From the NCBI GenBank assembly GCA_016866215.1, contig VGNE01000010.1, forward strand, positions 1-64,000: 64,000 nucleotides of DNA, written 5' to 3'. The translations under genes were made by a program, and so were the position numbers. This document shows positions 33,864 to 43,387 of this stretch, piece after piece. Origin of the DNA: Chloroflexota bacterium. GTDB lineage: Bacteria; Chloroflexota; Anaerolineae; Anaerolineales; Villigracilaceae. Each line of letters begins with the position of its first letter. Position 1 is the stretch's first letter. Under the pieces are notes generated by a model. The model saw only the letters and a list, made by a program, of their open reading frames with translations. It made no database searches and was not told where the DNA came from.

Positions 33864-33876
33864 GGGAAAGTAAAAA

Positions 33877-33990
33877 CGTAGACAAGTAGACAGGTAAACA
33901 CGTAAGCATCTGTCTACCTGTCTACCTGTGTACTTGTATACCTGCATACCTGCATACCTGCATACCTGTATACCTGTATCCTTGTTTACC
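33877..33990. repeat. Tandem TACCTG-type short repeats before pckA
   Basis: At least seven tandem 7-8-base units of the type TACCTGC/TACCTGT (33926-33975) are preceded by their inverted form (GTAGACAAGTAGACAGGT). The left and right halves can pair into a long hairpin. A shorter tract of the same units precedes mnmA. Confidence 0.8.
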
Positions 33991-34005
33991 CAAATTGGAG
34001 ACTGA

Positions 34006-35652
34006 ATGAATAACTTACTCAACATCAAAACCCCCGCCGAGTCCATCGCGCAGGCGCGCAAGGCGGATTTCAACTTATCGAATCAAGGTGTGATTAACTT
34101 GCGTCTGGCATATTGGAATTTAACGACTGAAGCTCTGGTGGAGGAAGCCATTTTTCGCAATGAAGGCGCGCTTATTTCAGGCGGACCTTTTGTTGCGAAC
34201 ACGGGCAAACACACTGCCCGAAGCGCGACTGATAAATTTGTGGTGCGCCACACTGACTCAGAGAACAACATCTGGTGGGGCGTGTACAACCGCCCGTTTG
34301 CGGCTGACAAATTCGAGGTGTTGTATGACCGCATGTTGGGATTCATGCAGGGCAAGGATATCTTTGTGCAGGATGTCTACGGCGGCGCGGATGAATCCTA
34401 TCGCTTGCCTGTCCGCATTGTGACCGAACTTGCGTGGCACAGCCATTTCGTGCGCAACATGTTCATCCTGCCGCAAGCGCTTGAAGAATACAAACGTTTC
34501 GTGCCCGAGTTTACGATCATCGCCATGCCATCGTTCAAAGGCGCGCCCGCTGTGGATAGCACCGCGAGTGATACGTTTATCTGTTTGTCGTTTGAAAAGA
34601 AACTCGCCATCATCGGTAATACAGCTTACGCAGGTGAGATCAAAAAATCGGTCTTCACGATCTTGAATTATCTCCTGCCGTTGGAAGGTGTGCTGACTAT
34701 GCATTGTTCCGCAAACGTGAATCCAAATGACGCGGATGACGGGGCTTTATTTTTTGGATTAAGCGGAACGGGCAAGACCACGCTGTCGGCTGATCCTACG
34801 CGCCGCCTCATTGGGGACGATGAACATGGGTGGAGTGACGATGGAGTTTTCAACCTTGAAGGTGGATGTTACGCAAAAGTCATCGGTCTATCCGAATCCG
34901 CCGAGCCTGAGATTTATGCAACCACCAAACGCTTTGGCACAATTCTGGAAAATGTTCCTTTTGACCCCATCACGCGCCTCATTGACTTGGACGACGATAC
35001 GCTAACAGAAAACACACGCGCCTCGTATCCGCTTGAATTCATTAATAACGCCATGCCTGAGAAGAAAGCGGGACATCCGAAGAACGTCATTCTCCTGACA
35101 TGTGACGCAAATGGAGTCATGCCTCCCATCGCGCGCCTCACACCCAACCAGGCGTTGTATCAATTCATTTCAGGCTACACATCCAAGATCGCTGGCACCG
35201 AAGTAGGATTGCGCGATGAGCCTGAGATCACCTTCTCCGCATGTTTCGGCGGTCCGTTCATGGTGCATCATCCATATAAATATGCGGAATTGCTCAAGCG
35301 TAAAATTGAACGATATGGCGTAACTTGCTGGCTGGTTAACACAGGCTGGGTCGGCGGACCCTATGGCGTGGGCAAACGCATTTCCATCAAATACACGCGC
35401 GCCTTGCTGAACGCGGCGCTCAATGGAAAACTGGATCAAGTCAAATTTACGAAAGACCCGATTTTTGGGTTTGAAGTCCCAACCCAATGCCCCGACGTGC
35501 CAGATGAAGTTTTGAATCCAGCAACTTCATGGGGAGATAAGAAAGAATACGATAGAAGATATAAAGACCTGGCCATGCGCTTCGTGCAAAACTTCGTGAA
35601 ATTCACCGACGTCACACCTCAGGAAGTGCTGGACGCGGGGCCGAAGATATAA
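34006..35652 (+). CDS. pckA: Phosphoenolpyruvate carboxykinase (ATP)
   Basis: A 548-residue enzyme that converts oxaloacetate to phosphoenolpyruvate for gluconeogenesis. P-loop FFGLSGTGKTTLSADPTR is followed by LIGDDEHGWSDDGVFN and EGGCYAKVI. The FSACFGGPF and NTGWVGGPYGVGKRI motifs are in order. The length matches the ATP-dependent family. A terminator follows directly. Confidence 0.97.
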   Translation: MNNLLNIKTPAESIAQARKADFNLSNQGVINLRLAYWNLTTEALVEEAIFRNEGALISGGPFVANTGKHTARSATDKFVVRHTDSENNIWWGVYNRPFAADKFEVLYDRMLGFMQGKDIFVQDVYGGADESYRLPVRIVTELAWHSHFVRNMFILPQALEEYKRFVPEFTIIAMPSFKGAPAVDSTASDTFICLSFEKKLAIIGNTAYAGEIKKSVFTILNYLLPLEGVLTMHCSANVNPNDADDGALFFGLSGTGKTTLSADPTRRLIGDDEHGWSDDGVFNLEGGCYAKVIGLSESAEPEIYATTKRFGTILENVPFDPITRLIDLDDDTLTENTRASYPLEFINNAMPEKKAGHPKNVILLTCDANGVMPPIARLTPNQALYQFISGYTSKIAGTEVGLRDEPEITFSACFGGPFMVHHPYKYAELLKRKIERYGVTCWLVNTGWVGGPYGVGKRISIKYTRALLNAALNGKLDQVKFTKDPIFGFEVPTQCPDVPDEVLNPATSWGDKKEYDRRYKDLAMRFVQNFVKFTDVTPQEVLDAGPKI

Positions 35653-35659
35653 GAATAAG

Positions 35660-35687
35660 AAAACCTCCGAAAAGAATTCGGAGGTTT
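35660..35687. terminator. Terminator between pckA and the SET-domain gene
   Basis: Stem AAACCTCCGAA/TTCGGAGGTTTT with loop AAGAA. Flanking A and T runs allow use from both sides of this convergent pair. Confidence 0.85.
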
Positions 35688-35698
35688 TGCTTTATATC

Positions 35699-36289
35699 TT
35701 ATTCATACACAGGAGCAGCAACTGGCGTTGCAATCCCGGATGTTTTTTTCACACGCGTGCCGCGGACAAAAGCGCGTTTCTCTGCCGGTTGAGCATCAAT
35801 CTTACGCTGGACATGGGGAGCGAAGAAACCTGCATAGCGTTTCTGAAGTTCAGGCCTTTGCCAGTCATTACCGCTGACGAAGCCTCGGCAATTTGCGCTG
35901 CCACACTCACAATTGAACTCATCGTAAGGGAGGGTGTCGCTCATGGCATAATCGAAACAAACTTCTTCGCCGATTTTGATGTCTCGCATGGCAACGAGTC
36001 CGATCTGACCCGAAAGTCCTGCATTCGGATTACAGGAATGATTGACATAATCTCCCTCGCCAATGGGACGCGGCACCAGGAAATGACGCTCTTCAACCTG
36101 GATACCTAAACTGCGCTCAAGCTCTGGAAGATGAATAAATGCCTCCCACTCATAAATGACGCCCCCGAAAAGGGCAAGAAGATCTCCCTTGTTAATGGGC
36201 TGCAGTGTAAAGATACCGTTTCCATCTCCTGTGGCTTTCGGGCGGCTTTTCAACCTAGATGACAAATAGGAACTTGGCTGCTTGGGCAT
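35699..36289 (-). CDS. SET-domain protein (lysine-methyltransferase-like), first copy
   Basis: A 196-residue protein. SET features: GDGNGIFTLQPINKGDLLAL, the NHSCNPNAGL loop, GEEVCFDYAMSD, and a post-SET-like CECGSANCRGFV. The active-site Tyr appears in FDYAMSD. A C-terminal Arg/Lys tail follows. SET proteins are mainly eukaryotic and are patchy in bacteria, where they methylate ribosomal or DNA-binding proteins. The target here is unknown. Confidence 0.85.
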   Translation of the reverse strand: MPKQPSSYLSSRLKSRPKATGDGNGIFTLQPINKGDLLALFGGVIYEWEAFIHLPELERSLGIQVEERHFLVPRPIGEGDYVNHSCNPNAGLSGQIGLVAMRDIKIGEEVCFDYAMSDTLPYDEFNCECGSANCRGFVSGNDWQRPELQKRYAGFFAPHVQRKIDAQPAEKRAFVRGTRVKKTSGIATPVAAPVYE

Positions 36290-36600
36290 TCATATAACTT
36301 CCTTTCGATATGCAGATTAAAGATGAACAGCGCCCTCCCCGGTGGTCGAGCCGGGAAAAACGCCATTTGTTTTTCAATAATACATTAAATATTCAGCATG
36401 TAAAGGCTTTAAGCCGATTAGTTAATCTTGTTTATATTGAGGATTTGTTATGGTTGCCCCCTTCGCAGATCATAATAATAACTTTAAGGATGTTTAGACT
36501 GCAAGAACGGTAGTGTCCTTTTACAGGACAGAAAAACGCTTCATGCTTCGCTACCCTTTTGATCTGCTTCAAACCTTTGGGCTTGGTTTTTGGTTTGAAA
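36290..36600. other. Intergenic region with no recognisable gene
   Basis: AT-rich DNA between the SET-domain gene start and the pseudokinase stop. I see no promoter, repeat or RNA gene that can be supported. Confidence 0.5.
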
Positions 36601-38580
36601 TTATTCAGCCCACTGCGGGCCCCAGTCTGGTTCAGGGTGATTGGTGAGTTGTATTTGATTTGTCCCATCCGCGCGCATGATGTAGAGGTCGGCCTGGTCA
36701 TCATTGCGCCGCGAGTTGAACACGATATAAAGACCGTCAGGGGAATAGGATGCGCCGGCATTATTACCGCCATTTGTGAGTTGGACATAATTACCAGTTT
36801 CGACATCAATTTTGAAAATATCCTTATCCCCAAATGCGCCCGCATAGATCAGGAGGGATTTGCTGTCGGGCGACCAGTCAATACTACCGCCAATGCCTTT
36901 TAACCCCTGCGATATGCGCAGGTGATTTTTTCCATCTGCATCCATGATGAAGATTTCATATTCCTGCGGATTCCCAACTGACATGGCGTAGGCGATATTT
37001 TCCCCATCGGGAGACCATGCCACGGCTACGATGGTATTCGCCCCCGCATAAACCAGGTGCGGATTCAACCCATCTGCATTCACCATCCAAATGGAGGTGG
37101 GTCCGTCCGCGGCACGATTCGCAAAAGCAACCCTGAGTCCATCGGGGGAATAATCAGGTGAAACCACATTGCCGATATTTTTCGTGATTTGAAATAATTG
37201 TTTTTCATCGAACAATAAAAGATAAAGGTCAAATGAACCATTGCGGTTGGATGAAAATAACAAGCCCCTGCCATCCGGTGTGAAAGCGGGATAATAATTG
37301 CTGGCCTGCATGTCGGTCAGTTGGGAGAGTCCGCTGCCGTCGCGGTTGATCATGCAAAGTTGATTGAAATCTGCGCGGGTGCAGGTGAAGGCGATCCGTC
37401 CGCCGTGCGGGTCTGTGGGTTTTGGAAGGGGAGTAAATGTGGGCGGCGGCGTTATGTCCGAGGCGAATCGCGTGTATTGCTGAGGGGTGGCGATGGAGAT
37501 TTCCTCGGGACGCACCAACCAGAATATTGAGAAAAAGCCGATGAACAATATAAAAAGAATGATCGGTGCAATCCCAATGCGGAAGTTTTTCTTTTTTGAT
37601 ACAGTAAGCGAAGCCAGGCGATCCTCCAAAGGAGGAGCGTCTGCGCTCAGGGTGTTTGGTTTAGCAGGTGGCAGAAATTTCCACTCGCTGAGAATCCTCG
37701 AGGTGACAGGAGCAGTTGTCGGGTCCGTGCGAAGCGGCACTGTGTCCAGAGAAACACGCGCGGCCAGCGCAAGCGAGGAAAGCAATTCAGTTGTGGTTTT
37801 GAGGCGGTCATCTGGATTTTTGCGGAGCGCCCAAAGGATCATGCGCGAGAAATGATCCGGGATTTCTGGATTGAGAGTGATGGGCGCAGGGGGTGAACCC
37901 TCAAGATGTATTTTTCGAATCGTTTCATTGGATTTGGGTGCGCGCTTCCCATTGATCCAAGCGCCGGTGATAAGTTCGTAAAGGATGACGGCCAGCGCGT
38001 ATATATCCGCAGCTGTATCTAGCGGGCGGCCTTTCAGTTGCTCCGGGGACGTGTATGTTTGTGGATATATGCTGAGTCTGCGCGGATTCTTAACCCCTTT
38101 GGGAAGAGCACCTGCAAGGCCGCCTACCAGGATTTCGCCGCGCTGGTTGATATGAATTAGTTCAGGCGCAAGATTGAGATGTAAATAATTGTGTTTATGC
38201 AGCACAGCGAGGGCACTGCAAATGGATTTTGCGTACGTAAGCGCCTCGCTGAGGCTGACGGGCCCTTTTTCAAGCAAATTGAGCATGGATGGACCGTCAA
38301 CCCATTCTTCAAGCAGAAAGGCGAGCGTGGGTGTCCGATATAATCCCAGGTATTTAGTGAGATTTGGATGAGAAATGCTTTGAAGTTTGACGGCCTCCGC
38401 TTCAAGCTCCTTGACGGCTTCTGCATTATCGGAAATTGTTTTTGCGAGCAGTGTCAGCGCAAGTGATTTGCCGCTGCGCACATCCGTCGCGCGATAGAGT
38501 TCTCCAAGTGGGGTGAGTGTAACAAATTCTTCAACGTGATATTGGTTGAGGAGGGTAGTACCTGAAATGGATGAAAGCAT
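36601..38580 (-). CDS. Degenerate Ser/Thr kinase-like protein with TolB-type beta-propeller
   Basis: A 659-residue protein. Residues 10-270 have a protein-kinase fold (LEEWVDGPSMLNLLEKG, AADIYALAVILYELITG, ALRKNPDDRLKTTTELL). The catalytic residues are replaced: the VAIK Lys is in LALTLL, HRD reads HLN, and DFG reads GLA. One membrane helix (IGIAPIILFILFIGFFSIFWL) sits near residue 345. The outside part has WD40-like TolB repeats (GGRIAFTCTRAD, YYPAFTPDGRGLLFSSNRNG, PDWGPQWAE). It is probably a pseudokinase receptor that binds a ligand or partner rather than phosphorylating. Confidence 0.85.
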   Translation of the reverse strand: MLSSISGTTLLNQYHVEEFVTLTPLGELYRATDVRSGKSLALTLLAKTISDNAEAVKELEAEAVKLQSISHPNLTKYLGLYRTPTLAFLLEEWVDGPSMLNLLEKGPVSLSEALTYAKSICSALAVLHKHNYLHLNLAPELIHINQRGEILVGGLAGALPKGVKNPRRLSIYPQTYTSPEQLKGRPLDTAADIYALAVILYELITGAWINGKRAPKSNETIRKIHLEGSPPAPITLNPEIPDHFSRMILWALRKNPDDRLKTTTELLSSLALAARVSLDTVPLRTDPTTAPVTSRILSEWKFLPPAKPNTLSADAPPLEDRLASLTVSKKKNFRIGIAPIILFILFIGFFSIFWLVRPEEISIATPQQYTRFASDITPPPTFTPLPKPTDPHGGRIAFTCTRADFNQLCMINRDGSGLSQLTDMQASNYYPAFTPDGRGLLFSSNRNGSFDLYLLLFDEKQLFQITKNIGNVVSPDYSPDGLRVAFANRAADGPTSIWMVNADGLNPHLVYAGANTIVAVAWSPDGENIAYAMSVGNPQEYEIFIMDADGKNHLRISQGLKGIGGSIDWSPDSKSLLIYAGAFGDKDIFKIDVETGNYVQLTNGGNNAGASYSPDGLYIVFNSRRNDDQADLYIMRADGTNQIQLTNHPEPDWGPQWAE

Positions 38581-38617
38581 TTGTGAACTAAATTTAGATC
38601 GGTCCCGGGGATTGGAA

Positions 38618-38821
38618 TCATAAAGCTCTTGAGAGTATCAGCCCAAAAATAGCGATGATCAAACCCAGGTGCAGGAGCAGGTCGGTGGCAGAGAGTAGAT
38701 TTCCTGGAGAGATAAACTGCAGGAGTAAATTGCAGATAATGAGAAAAATACCAATGATCGGAAGAAGACCTTTTCGGTGCGCAAGGAAATCGGACAGGAT
38801 ATCCAATAATCTTGAGATCAT
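38618..38821 (-). CDS. Small membrane protein translationally coupled to hflX
   Basis: A 67-residue protein with two hydrophobic helices (LLPIIGIFLIICNLLLQFI, LLLHLGLIIAIFGLIL). Its ATG overlaps the hflX stop as ATGA, which argues for translational coupling and against a shadow ORF. Function unknown. Confidence 0.75.
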   Translation of the reverse strand: MISRLLDILSDFLAHRKGLLPIIGIFLIICNLLLQFISPGNLLSATDLLLHLGLIIAIFGLILSRAL

Positions 38822-40194
38822 ACTTCCTCCTTGCCGCCTTCTTGGACATTTTCAAGAGTGTTCTCGGCCGGCATTGGCTTTGCCTGCCAGGGGGAAAATT
38901 GCGCTAATAGTCTGCCGGGGATGCGTCCTTGTATGACCACGCCGCCGCGCTCATGTTCAACACGCTCCACCAAACCAAGTTCATGAAAGAGGGAGATCAA
39001 TGCGCCTTCCTTGTAGGGCAGCCTGACATGCACGGGTGTGTATGCTTCAAATAACTCCTCGTGGATAAGATAAAGCAGGCCCGGAATCCCTATGCCAGTC
39101 AATGCAGAGATGGCGACAGACTTGGGAAAGTTTTCCAATATTTCGCGCGCATTTTCTGGATGATTAAGGCGATCGGCTTTGTTCAAGGCAGTTACCATGG
39201 GAATATGGTCCGCGTCTATTTCTGCCAGCGTTTCCTGCACCGCCTGGAATTGACCGAGCGCGTTGGGGTGTGAAATATCCACGATATGCAGGAGCAGATC
39301 GGCTTCTGCTATTTCCTCGAGCGTGGCGTGGAATGCGGCCACAAGCGAAGTGGGTAACTTTTGAATGAAACCAACCGTATCTGTGACTAGGGCCAAATCA
39401 TCTCCGGGCAATTGCACGCGACGGGTGGTGGGGTCTAATGTGGCAAACAATTGATTTGCGACATAAACTTCAGACTTAGCAAGCCGATTGAGCAAAGTGG
39501 ATTTGCCCGCATTGGTATAACCAACCAAAGCAACGATGGGGATGCGCGAACGTTTGCGCTGGGCGCGGTATCTCATGCGGTGGGCTTCCACTTTTTCGAG
39601 CTCATGCTTGATGTGGGTAATGCGATTACGGATACCGCGCCGATCCACCTCAAGTTGAGTTTCACCGGGTCCGCGCAGTCCAACTCCGCCCGTAGAGCCG
39701 GCGCGTCCACCTCCGCCGCCAGCCTGTCTCTCAAGGTGAGTCCAGGCGCGAGTCAGACGCGGCAGGTTGTATTCGTATTGAGCGAGTTCCACTTGCAGCA
39801 TCCCCTCACGGGTGTGGGCGTGTTGCGCGAAGATATCCAAAATGAGCGCGGTGCGGTCAATCACACGGATGGTCAGCCCCAGCGCTTTTTCCAATTCACG
39901 TTGATGGCGCGGTGAAAGTTCGTCATCAAAGATGACAACGTCAGCCAGTGTCTCCTCAGCCAGCGCTTTTAATTCGACAACCTTGCCTGGGCCAATGTAG
40001 GTTACAACATGCGGACGCTGAAGTTTTTGAGTTAACTCACCGACGACGTCCACGCCGGCGGTATCGGCCAGCAAGGTAAGTTCTGCGAGTGAATCTTCAA
40101 GGTTGAGGAGTTGTTGTTTCCCGTAAAATTCAACACCGACGAGAAAAGCGCGTTCACGCCGTGGAGTTGTTGGATGAGGGATTTTCTTTGTCAC
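38818..40194 (-). CDS. hflX: Ribosome-rescuing GTPase HflX
   Basis: A 458-residue protein. The HflX N-domain has FDDELSPRHQRELEKALG and the Gly-rich GGGGGRAGSTGGVGLRGPGE. GTPase motifs: G1 GYTNAGKST, switch region LFATLDPTTR, G3 DTVGF, G4 NKAD. It binds the 50S subunit and splits stalled ribosomes. The C-terminal extension matches the long HflX type. Confidence 0.96.
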   Translation of the reverse strand: MTKKIPHPTTPRRERAFLVGVEFYGKQQLLNLEDSLAELTLLADTAGVDVVGELTQKLQRPHVVTYIGPGKVVELKALAEETLADVVIFDDELSPRHQRELEKALGLTIRVIDRTALILDIFAQHAHTREGMLQVELAQYEYNLPRLTRAWTHLERQAGGGGGRAGSTGGVGLRGPGETQLEVDRRGIRNRITHIKHELEKVEAHRMRYRAQRKRSRIPIVALVGYTNAGKSTLLNRLAKSEVYVANQLFATLDPTTRRVQLPGDDLALVTDTVGFIQKLPTSLVAAFHATLEEIAEADLLLHIVDISHPNALGQFQAVQETLAEIDADHIPMVTALNKADRLNHPENAREILENFPKSVAISALTGIGIPGLLYLIHEELFEAYTPVHVRLPYKEGALISLFHELGLVERVEHERGGVVIQGRIPGRLLAQFSPWQAKPMPAENTLENVQEGGKEEV

Positions 40195-40219
40195 TGATTT
40201 TTACTCCCGATTCCGGAGG

Positions 40220-40558
40220 TTATTGAAACGGTCCAAAAAATTTGGTCATCGTTGGGTCTGTTGGCGCACTGCGCGTAGGCAATAAGATCTGAAAAATTGA
40301 GCCTGGTAATTTTAGTTCGTCGTAACCTTCCGATTCAACCCAGATCGTGCCACCATGCGCCTCGATAATACCGCGCGTGATGGGAAGCCCGAGACCGAGC
40401 CCGCCGCCTTTAAATTTTGTCCTGCCGCTCGAGTGCAGGTTTTTTTTACCAAGTTGTTCCGAAAAATCAACGCGAACACCTTCGCCGCTCGTCAGTTCGC
40501 GGGAGATGCGTTCCATCCAGGGAGTGCGAATTTTTTGCAGAGAATCCTGAATGTTCAT
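40220..40558 (-). pseudogene. Truncated histidine-kinase ATPase domain
   Basis: A 112-residue ORF that keeps only the G2 box and C-terminal part of HATPase_c (FKGGGLGLGLPITRGI then IEAHGGTIWVESEGYDE). It lacks the N box and G1 box, and the first 50 residues look like a collapsed remainder. It cannot bind ATP normally. It lies 25 bases before the hflX start, on the same strand. Confidence 0.7.
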
Positions 40559-40647
40559 TTTCCAAGTTTACGCCCTGTTTAGATTTTTGACCATATCGGT
40601 TAAAAACGCTTTTACCACAAAGGGCACAAAGGAACACAAAGGGAAAA

Positions 40648-40736
40648 AAAGATGATGTCGAAGCAATCTCCTCGTAATAGGGGATGCTTCGGGCCGCAAA
40701 AAGGACACGGAGCAAGAGCGCCCTCGCAGCGACATG
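40648..40736. repeat. Degenerate GAAGCAATCTCC/GGAGATTGCTTC-type element
   Basis: GATGTCGAAGCAATCTCC, GATGCTTCGGGC and GCGCCCTCGCAGCGACAT resemble the element at 19368-19509 with many changes. It lies directly at the M28 gene stop. Confidence 0.6.
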
Positions 40737-41636
40737 TTATTTAGGTTGTTCCACGATCCATTGCCATAATGTTTCGCCGACAGCTTGCAGGCTTTCAGTG
40801 GAGACTTTGTCGGGCGTGTCCTGAGTGGTGTGCCAGTAGGGATAGTCAAAGTCAATCAGGTCTACGGCGGGGATGCCTGCTTCGAGAAAGGGTGTGTGGT
40901 CATCCACCATACTGTATTTTTCTGTGTTGATAAATTGTTTGCCGTAGCCAAGTTTTTCAGCCATGGACCAGATCTCTGTACGGATGGCGACATCTGAATT
41001 CTTTTCGAGATGGATATTTAGGTCTGCGTCGCCGATCATGTCTACGATGACAACTGCCCGCGGTTTAACGGATATTTCCTCAACGAAGGCGCGTGAACCT
41101 AAAATCCAATCCCAGCCTGCGATGCGGCCGTTGTCTTCGGCATCAAAGAAGACCAGCCAAACGGGGACAGTTTCTATTGGTAATGAGCGTGCCAGTTCAA
41201 GCAATGCAGCCACACCTGAAGCGCCGTCATTTGCGCCAGGGACTGGTTCAGTTCTTTTGGTCAGGTCGGGGTCGTTATCGGCAATCATGCGCGTGTCGTA
41301 ATGTGCACCGAGAATGATCTCAGGTGCAAGGTCATTTCTTTTTGCGATGATGTTGTAAATGGGATGTCCCAGGCGTTCCATTTGTTGGACTTCAACCGCC
41401 CAGCCAGCGGAATCTAACTCTGCGCGCAGCCACTTGCGGATTTGGGTATGTCCCTCGGACCCGGGAATGCGCGGCCCGAAAGAGACTTGAGTTTGCACGT
41501 CTGCATATGCGCGGGTACTGTCAAAGGAAACAGGAGCAGGCTCACGGTTAAGAAAGGATGCGATGTACCAGCTTGCAACCAAAGCCAAAAGAGCGAAGAT
41601 CAAAGTTAAATAAATGATAGCGGTGCGTTTAGTCAT
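40737..41636 (-). CDS. M28 family zinc peptidase / glutaminyl cyclase-like
   Basis: A 299-residue protein with one N-terminal membrane helix (LIFALLALVASWYIA). The zinc-site motifs are LGAHYDTRM, VPGANDGASGVAALLELARS, WLVFFDAEDNG, VIVDMIGDADLN and YPYWHTTQDTPD. The last motif and the D-A-E-D arrangement fit glutaminyl-peptide cyclotransferase-like M28 enzymes. It probably acts outside the membrane, anchored by the helix. Confidence 0.9.
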   Translation of the reverse strand: MTKRTAIIYLTLIFALLALVASWYIASFLNREPAPVSFDSTRAYADVQTQVSFGPRIPGSEGHTQIRKWLRAELDSAGWAVEVQQMERLGHPIYNIIAKRNDLAPEIILGAHYDTRMIADNDPDLTKRTEPVPGANDGASGVAALLELARSLPIETVPVWLVFFDAEDNGRIAGWDWILGSRAFVEEISVKPRAVVIVDMIGDADLNIHLEKNSDVAIRTEIWSMAEKLGYGKQFINTEKYSMVDDHTPFLEAGIPAVDLIDFDYPYWHTTQDTPDKVSTESLQAVGETLWQWIVEQPK

Positions 41637-41657
41637 GTTTTGTTCCTAAATGAACCT

Positions 41658-41776
41658 GGTGGTTGAGTAGGGCGAGTGTTCTTCTCGCCCGTATCGAAAC
41701 CACCAAATTGCATGTTTCCTTGTAATTGGTGGTTTCGATACGTCCCTCAAAGAGCATTCGGGACTACTCAACCACC
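41658..41776. repeat. GGTGGTTGAGTAG inverted-repeat element
   Basis: Ends GGTGGTTGAGTAG/CTACTCAACCACC, with an inner pair GTATCGAAACCACC/GGTGGTTTCGATAC. It is related to 54434-54580 (between cas1 and cas4) and to the partial copy at 23744. The right end supplies the trmFO stop codon and last codons. Confidence 0.85.
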
Positions 41777-43149
41777 GATGTTATATATCTATCAAGCACA
41801 TTCGCCGCCCGATCTGCATAGAGTTGACCGCGCTCCCGCCTGCCCGTTTTTTTATCAAGTTCAAGTTGCGGCAGAATTCCGAAGTTGGCTTTCATGGGTT
41901 GAAAATCCTTGAGGCTGGCATTTGTGACGTAATGACATAGCGCGCCAAGCATGGTTTCACGCGGAAGGGTGATAAGCATTTTGTGTTTGAACAGGCGCGC
42001 GGCGTTGATGCCCGCCAGCAGACCGGTAGCGATGTTGCCCATGTAGCCCTCGACACCAGTGATCTGACCCGCGAAGAAAAGATCGTCGCGGGTGATGTGC
42101 TGCAGTGTGGGACGCAAAAGTTTTGGCGAAGCGATAAAAGTATTGCGGTGCATTTGACCGAAGCGCTCGAACTCGGCATTCTCCAACCCGGGGATCATAC
42201 GCAGGACACGTTTTTGTTCGGGGAATTTTAGATTGGTTTGAAAACCAACGAGATTATAAAGACTGCCTGCAAGATTATCCTGACGAAGCTGAACAACTGC
42301 ATAGGGTCTTTTTCCCGCAGGGGTGCGTGGGTCTCGCAGACCGACAGGGCGCATGGGACCGAAGGCAAGTGAATCTGTGCCACGTTCGGCGATGATCTCA
42401 ATCGGCAGACAACCTTCAAAGAATTGCCCTGCCTTCACGCCCGCTCCGCTTGTCAGCGTGGCAACTTCAAATGAACGCAGTTCAATCCGCTCGGCGCTTT
42501 GCAGGGCATGGACGAATGCATAATATTCATCTTTGGTGAAAGGACAGTTGATGTAGTCGCCTTCCTCTGAATCGCCTTTGCAATAACGCGAGGCGCGAAA
42601 AGCGATATCCATATTGATGGATTCAGCATGGACAATCGGCGCAATGGCATCGAAGAAGAAAAGATGCTCTTCGCCGCTCAACTTGGCAATGGACTGTGAT
42701 AGGCTTTCGGAGGTAAGCGGTCCGCTGGCAACGATGACTGGCGTTTGCGGAATCTCTTTCATCTCTGCGCGGATGATCTCGATGTTTGGGTGGCTTTGTA
42801 TTTTCTCTGTGACCATGTGCGCGAAGGCTTCACGGTCAACTGCCAGCGCCGCGCCCGCGGGGAGGGACGTGGCTTCGGCGCATTCGAGCAACATTGAATT
42901 CAAATGCCTGAGCTCGTTTTTCAGAACGCCGGAAGCGCGGTCAGGCAGGTTTGAGCCGAGCGAGTTCGAGCAGACCAGTTCAGCCAGGTCGCCAGTGAGA
43001 TGCGTGCCCGTTGGAGTGGATGGTCGCATTTCGTAGAGTTTAACTTTGATATTATTTTGAGCGAGTTGCCATGCAGCTTCGCTGCCAGCGAGTCCGCCGC
43101 CTATGATGGTGATCTCGATAGGAGTATTCGAGACAGGTGTGTCAGTCAT
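41764..43149 (-). CDS. trmFO: Methylenetetrahydrofolate-tRNA-(uracil-5)-methyltransferase
   Basis: A 461-residue flavoprotein that makes m5U54 in tRNA using methylene-THF. The FAD-binding [14 protein letters not shown] is near residue 17. The TrmFO signatures [43 protein letters not shown] and [20 protein letters not shown] are in order. The last residues (SVVE) and the stop come from the inverted-repeat element, so the C-terminus is slightly altered. Confidence 0.96.
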   Translation of the reverse strand: MTDTPVSNTPIEITIIGGGLAGSEAAWQLAQNNIKVKLYEMRPSTPTGTHLTGDLAELVCSNSLGSNLPDRASGVLKNELRHLNSMLLECAEATSLPAGAALAVDREAFAHMVTEKIQSHPNIEIIRAEMKEIPQTPVIVASGPLTSESLSQSIAKLSGEEHLFFFDAIAPIVHAESINMDIAFRASRYCKGDSEEGDYINCPFTKDEYYAFVHALQSAERIELRSFEVATLTSGAGVKAGQFFEGCLPIEIIAERGTDSLAFGPMRPVGLRDPRTPAGKRPYAVVQLRQDNLAGSLYNLVGFQTNLKFPEQKRVLRMIPGLENAEFERFGQMHRNTFIASPKLLRPTLQHITRDDLFFAGQITGVEGYMGNIATGLLAGINAARLFKHKMLITLPRETMLGALCHYVTNASLKDFQPMKANFGILPQLELDKKTGRRERGQLYADRAANVLDRYITSVVE

Positions 43150-43208
43150 TTAGGTATTTTACCATTTGGGGTAATGTATAATTTGATTGAATTACTTCGC
43201 AAACCGAA

Positions 43209-43283
43209 ATGCATGAGGAATTAGACGGGTTGCTGCCGTCCGTGCTGCGACCGCAGGGAGGGGCGTTTAAGGGAGAGTTGTGA
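43209..43283 (+). pseudogene. hsdS: hsdS C-terminal remnant, copy C
   Basis: The codons MHEELDGLLPSVLRPQGG then AFKGEL and stop match the end of type I specificity subunits, LLPSVL and AFKGEL, with a short insertion. It is only 24 residues. Confidence 0.6.
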
Positions 43284-43307
43284 AAAGAGCCCCCTCCGCC
43301 TTCGGCA

Positions 43308-43375
43308 CCTCCCCCAAATACGACATAGAAACTTATTATTATCACTATAATTTTATCAGTCGGATTTGGGGGAGG
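43308..43375. repeat. CCTCCCCCAAAT inverted repeat
   Basis: Arms CCTCCCCCAAAT and ATTTGGGGGAGG enclose about 44 AT-rich bases, including GAC/GTC flanks. It separates hsdS fragments C and D, perhaps having split one remnant. Confidence 0.65.
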
Positions 43376-43387
43376 ACGGGTGGGGGC

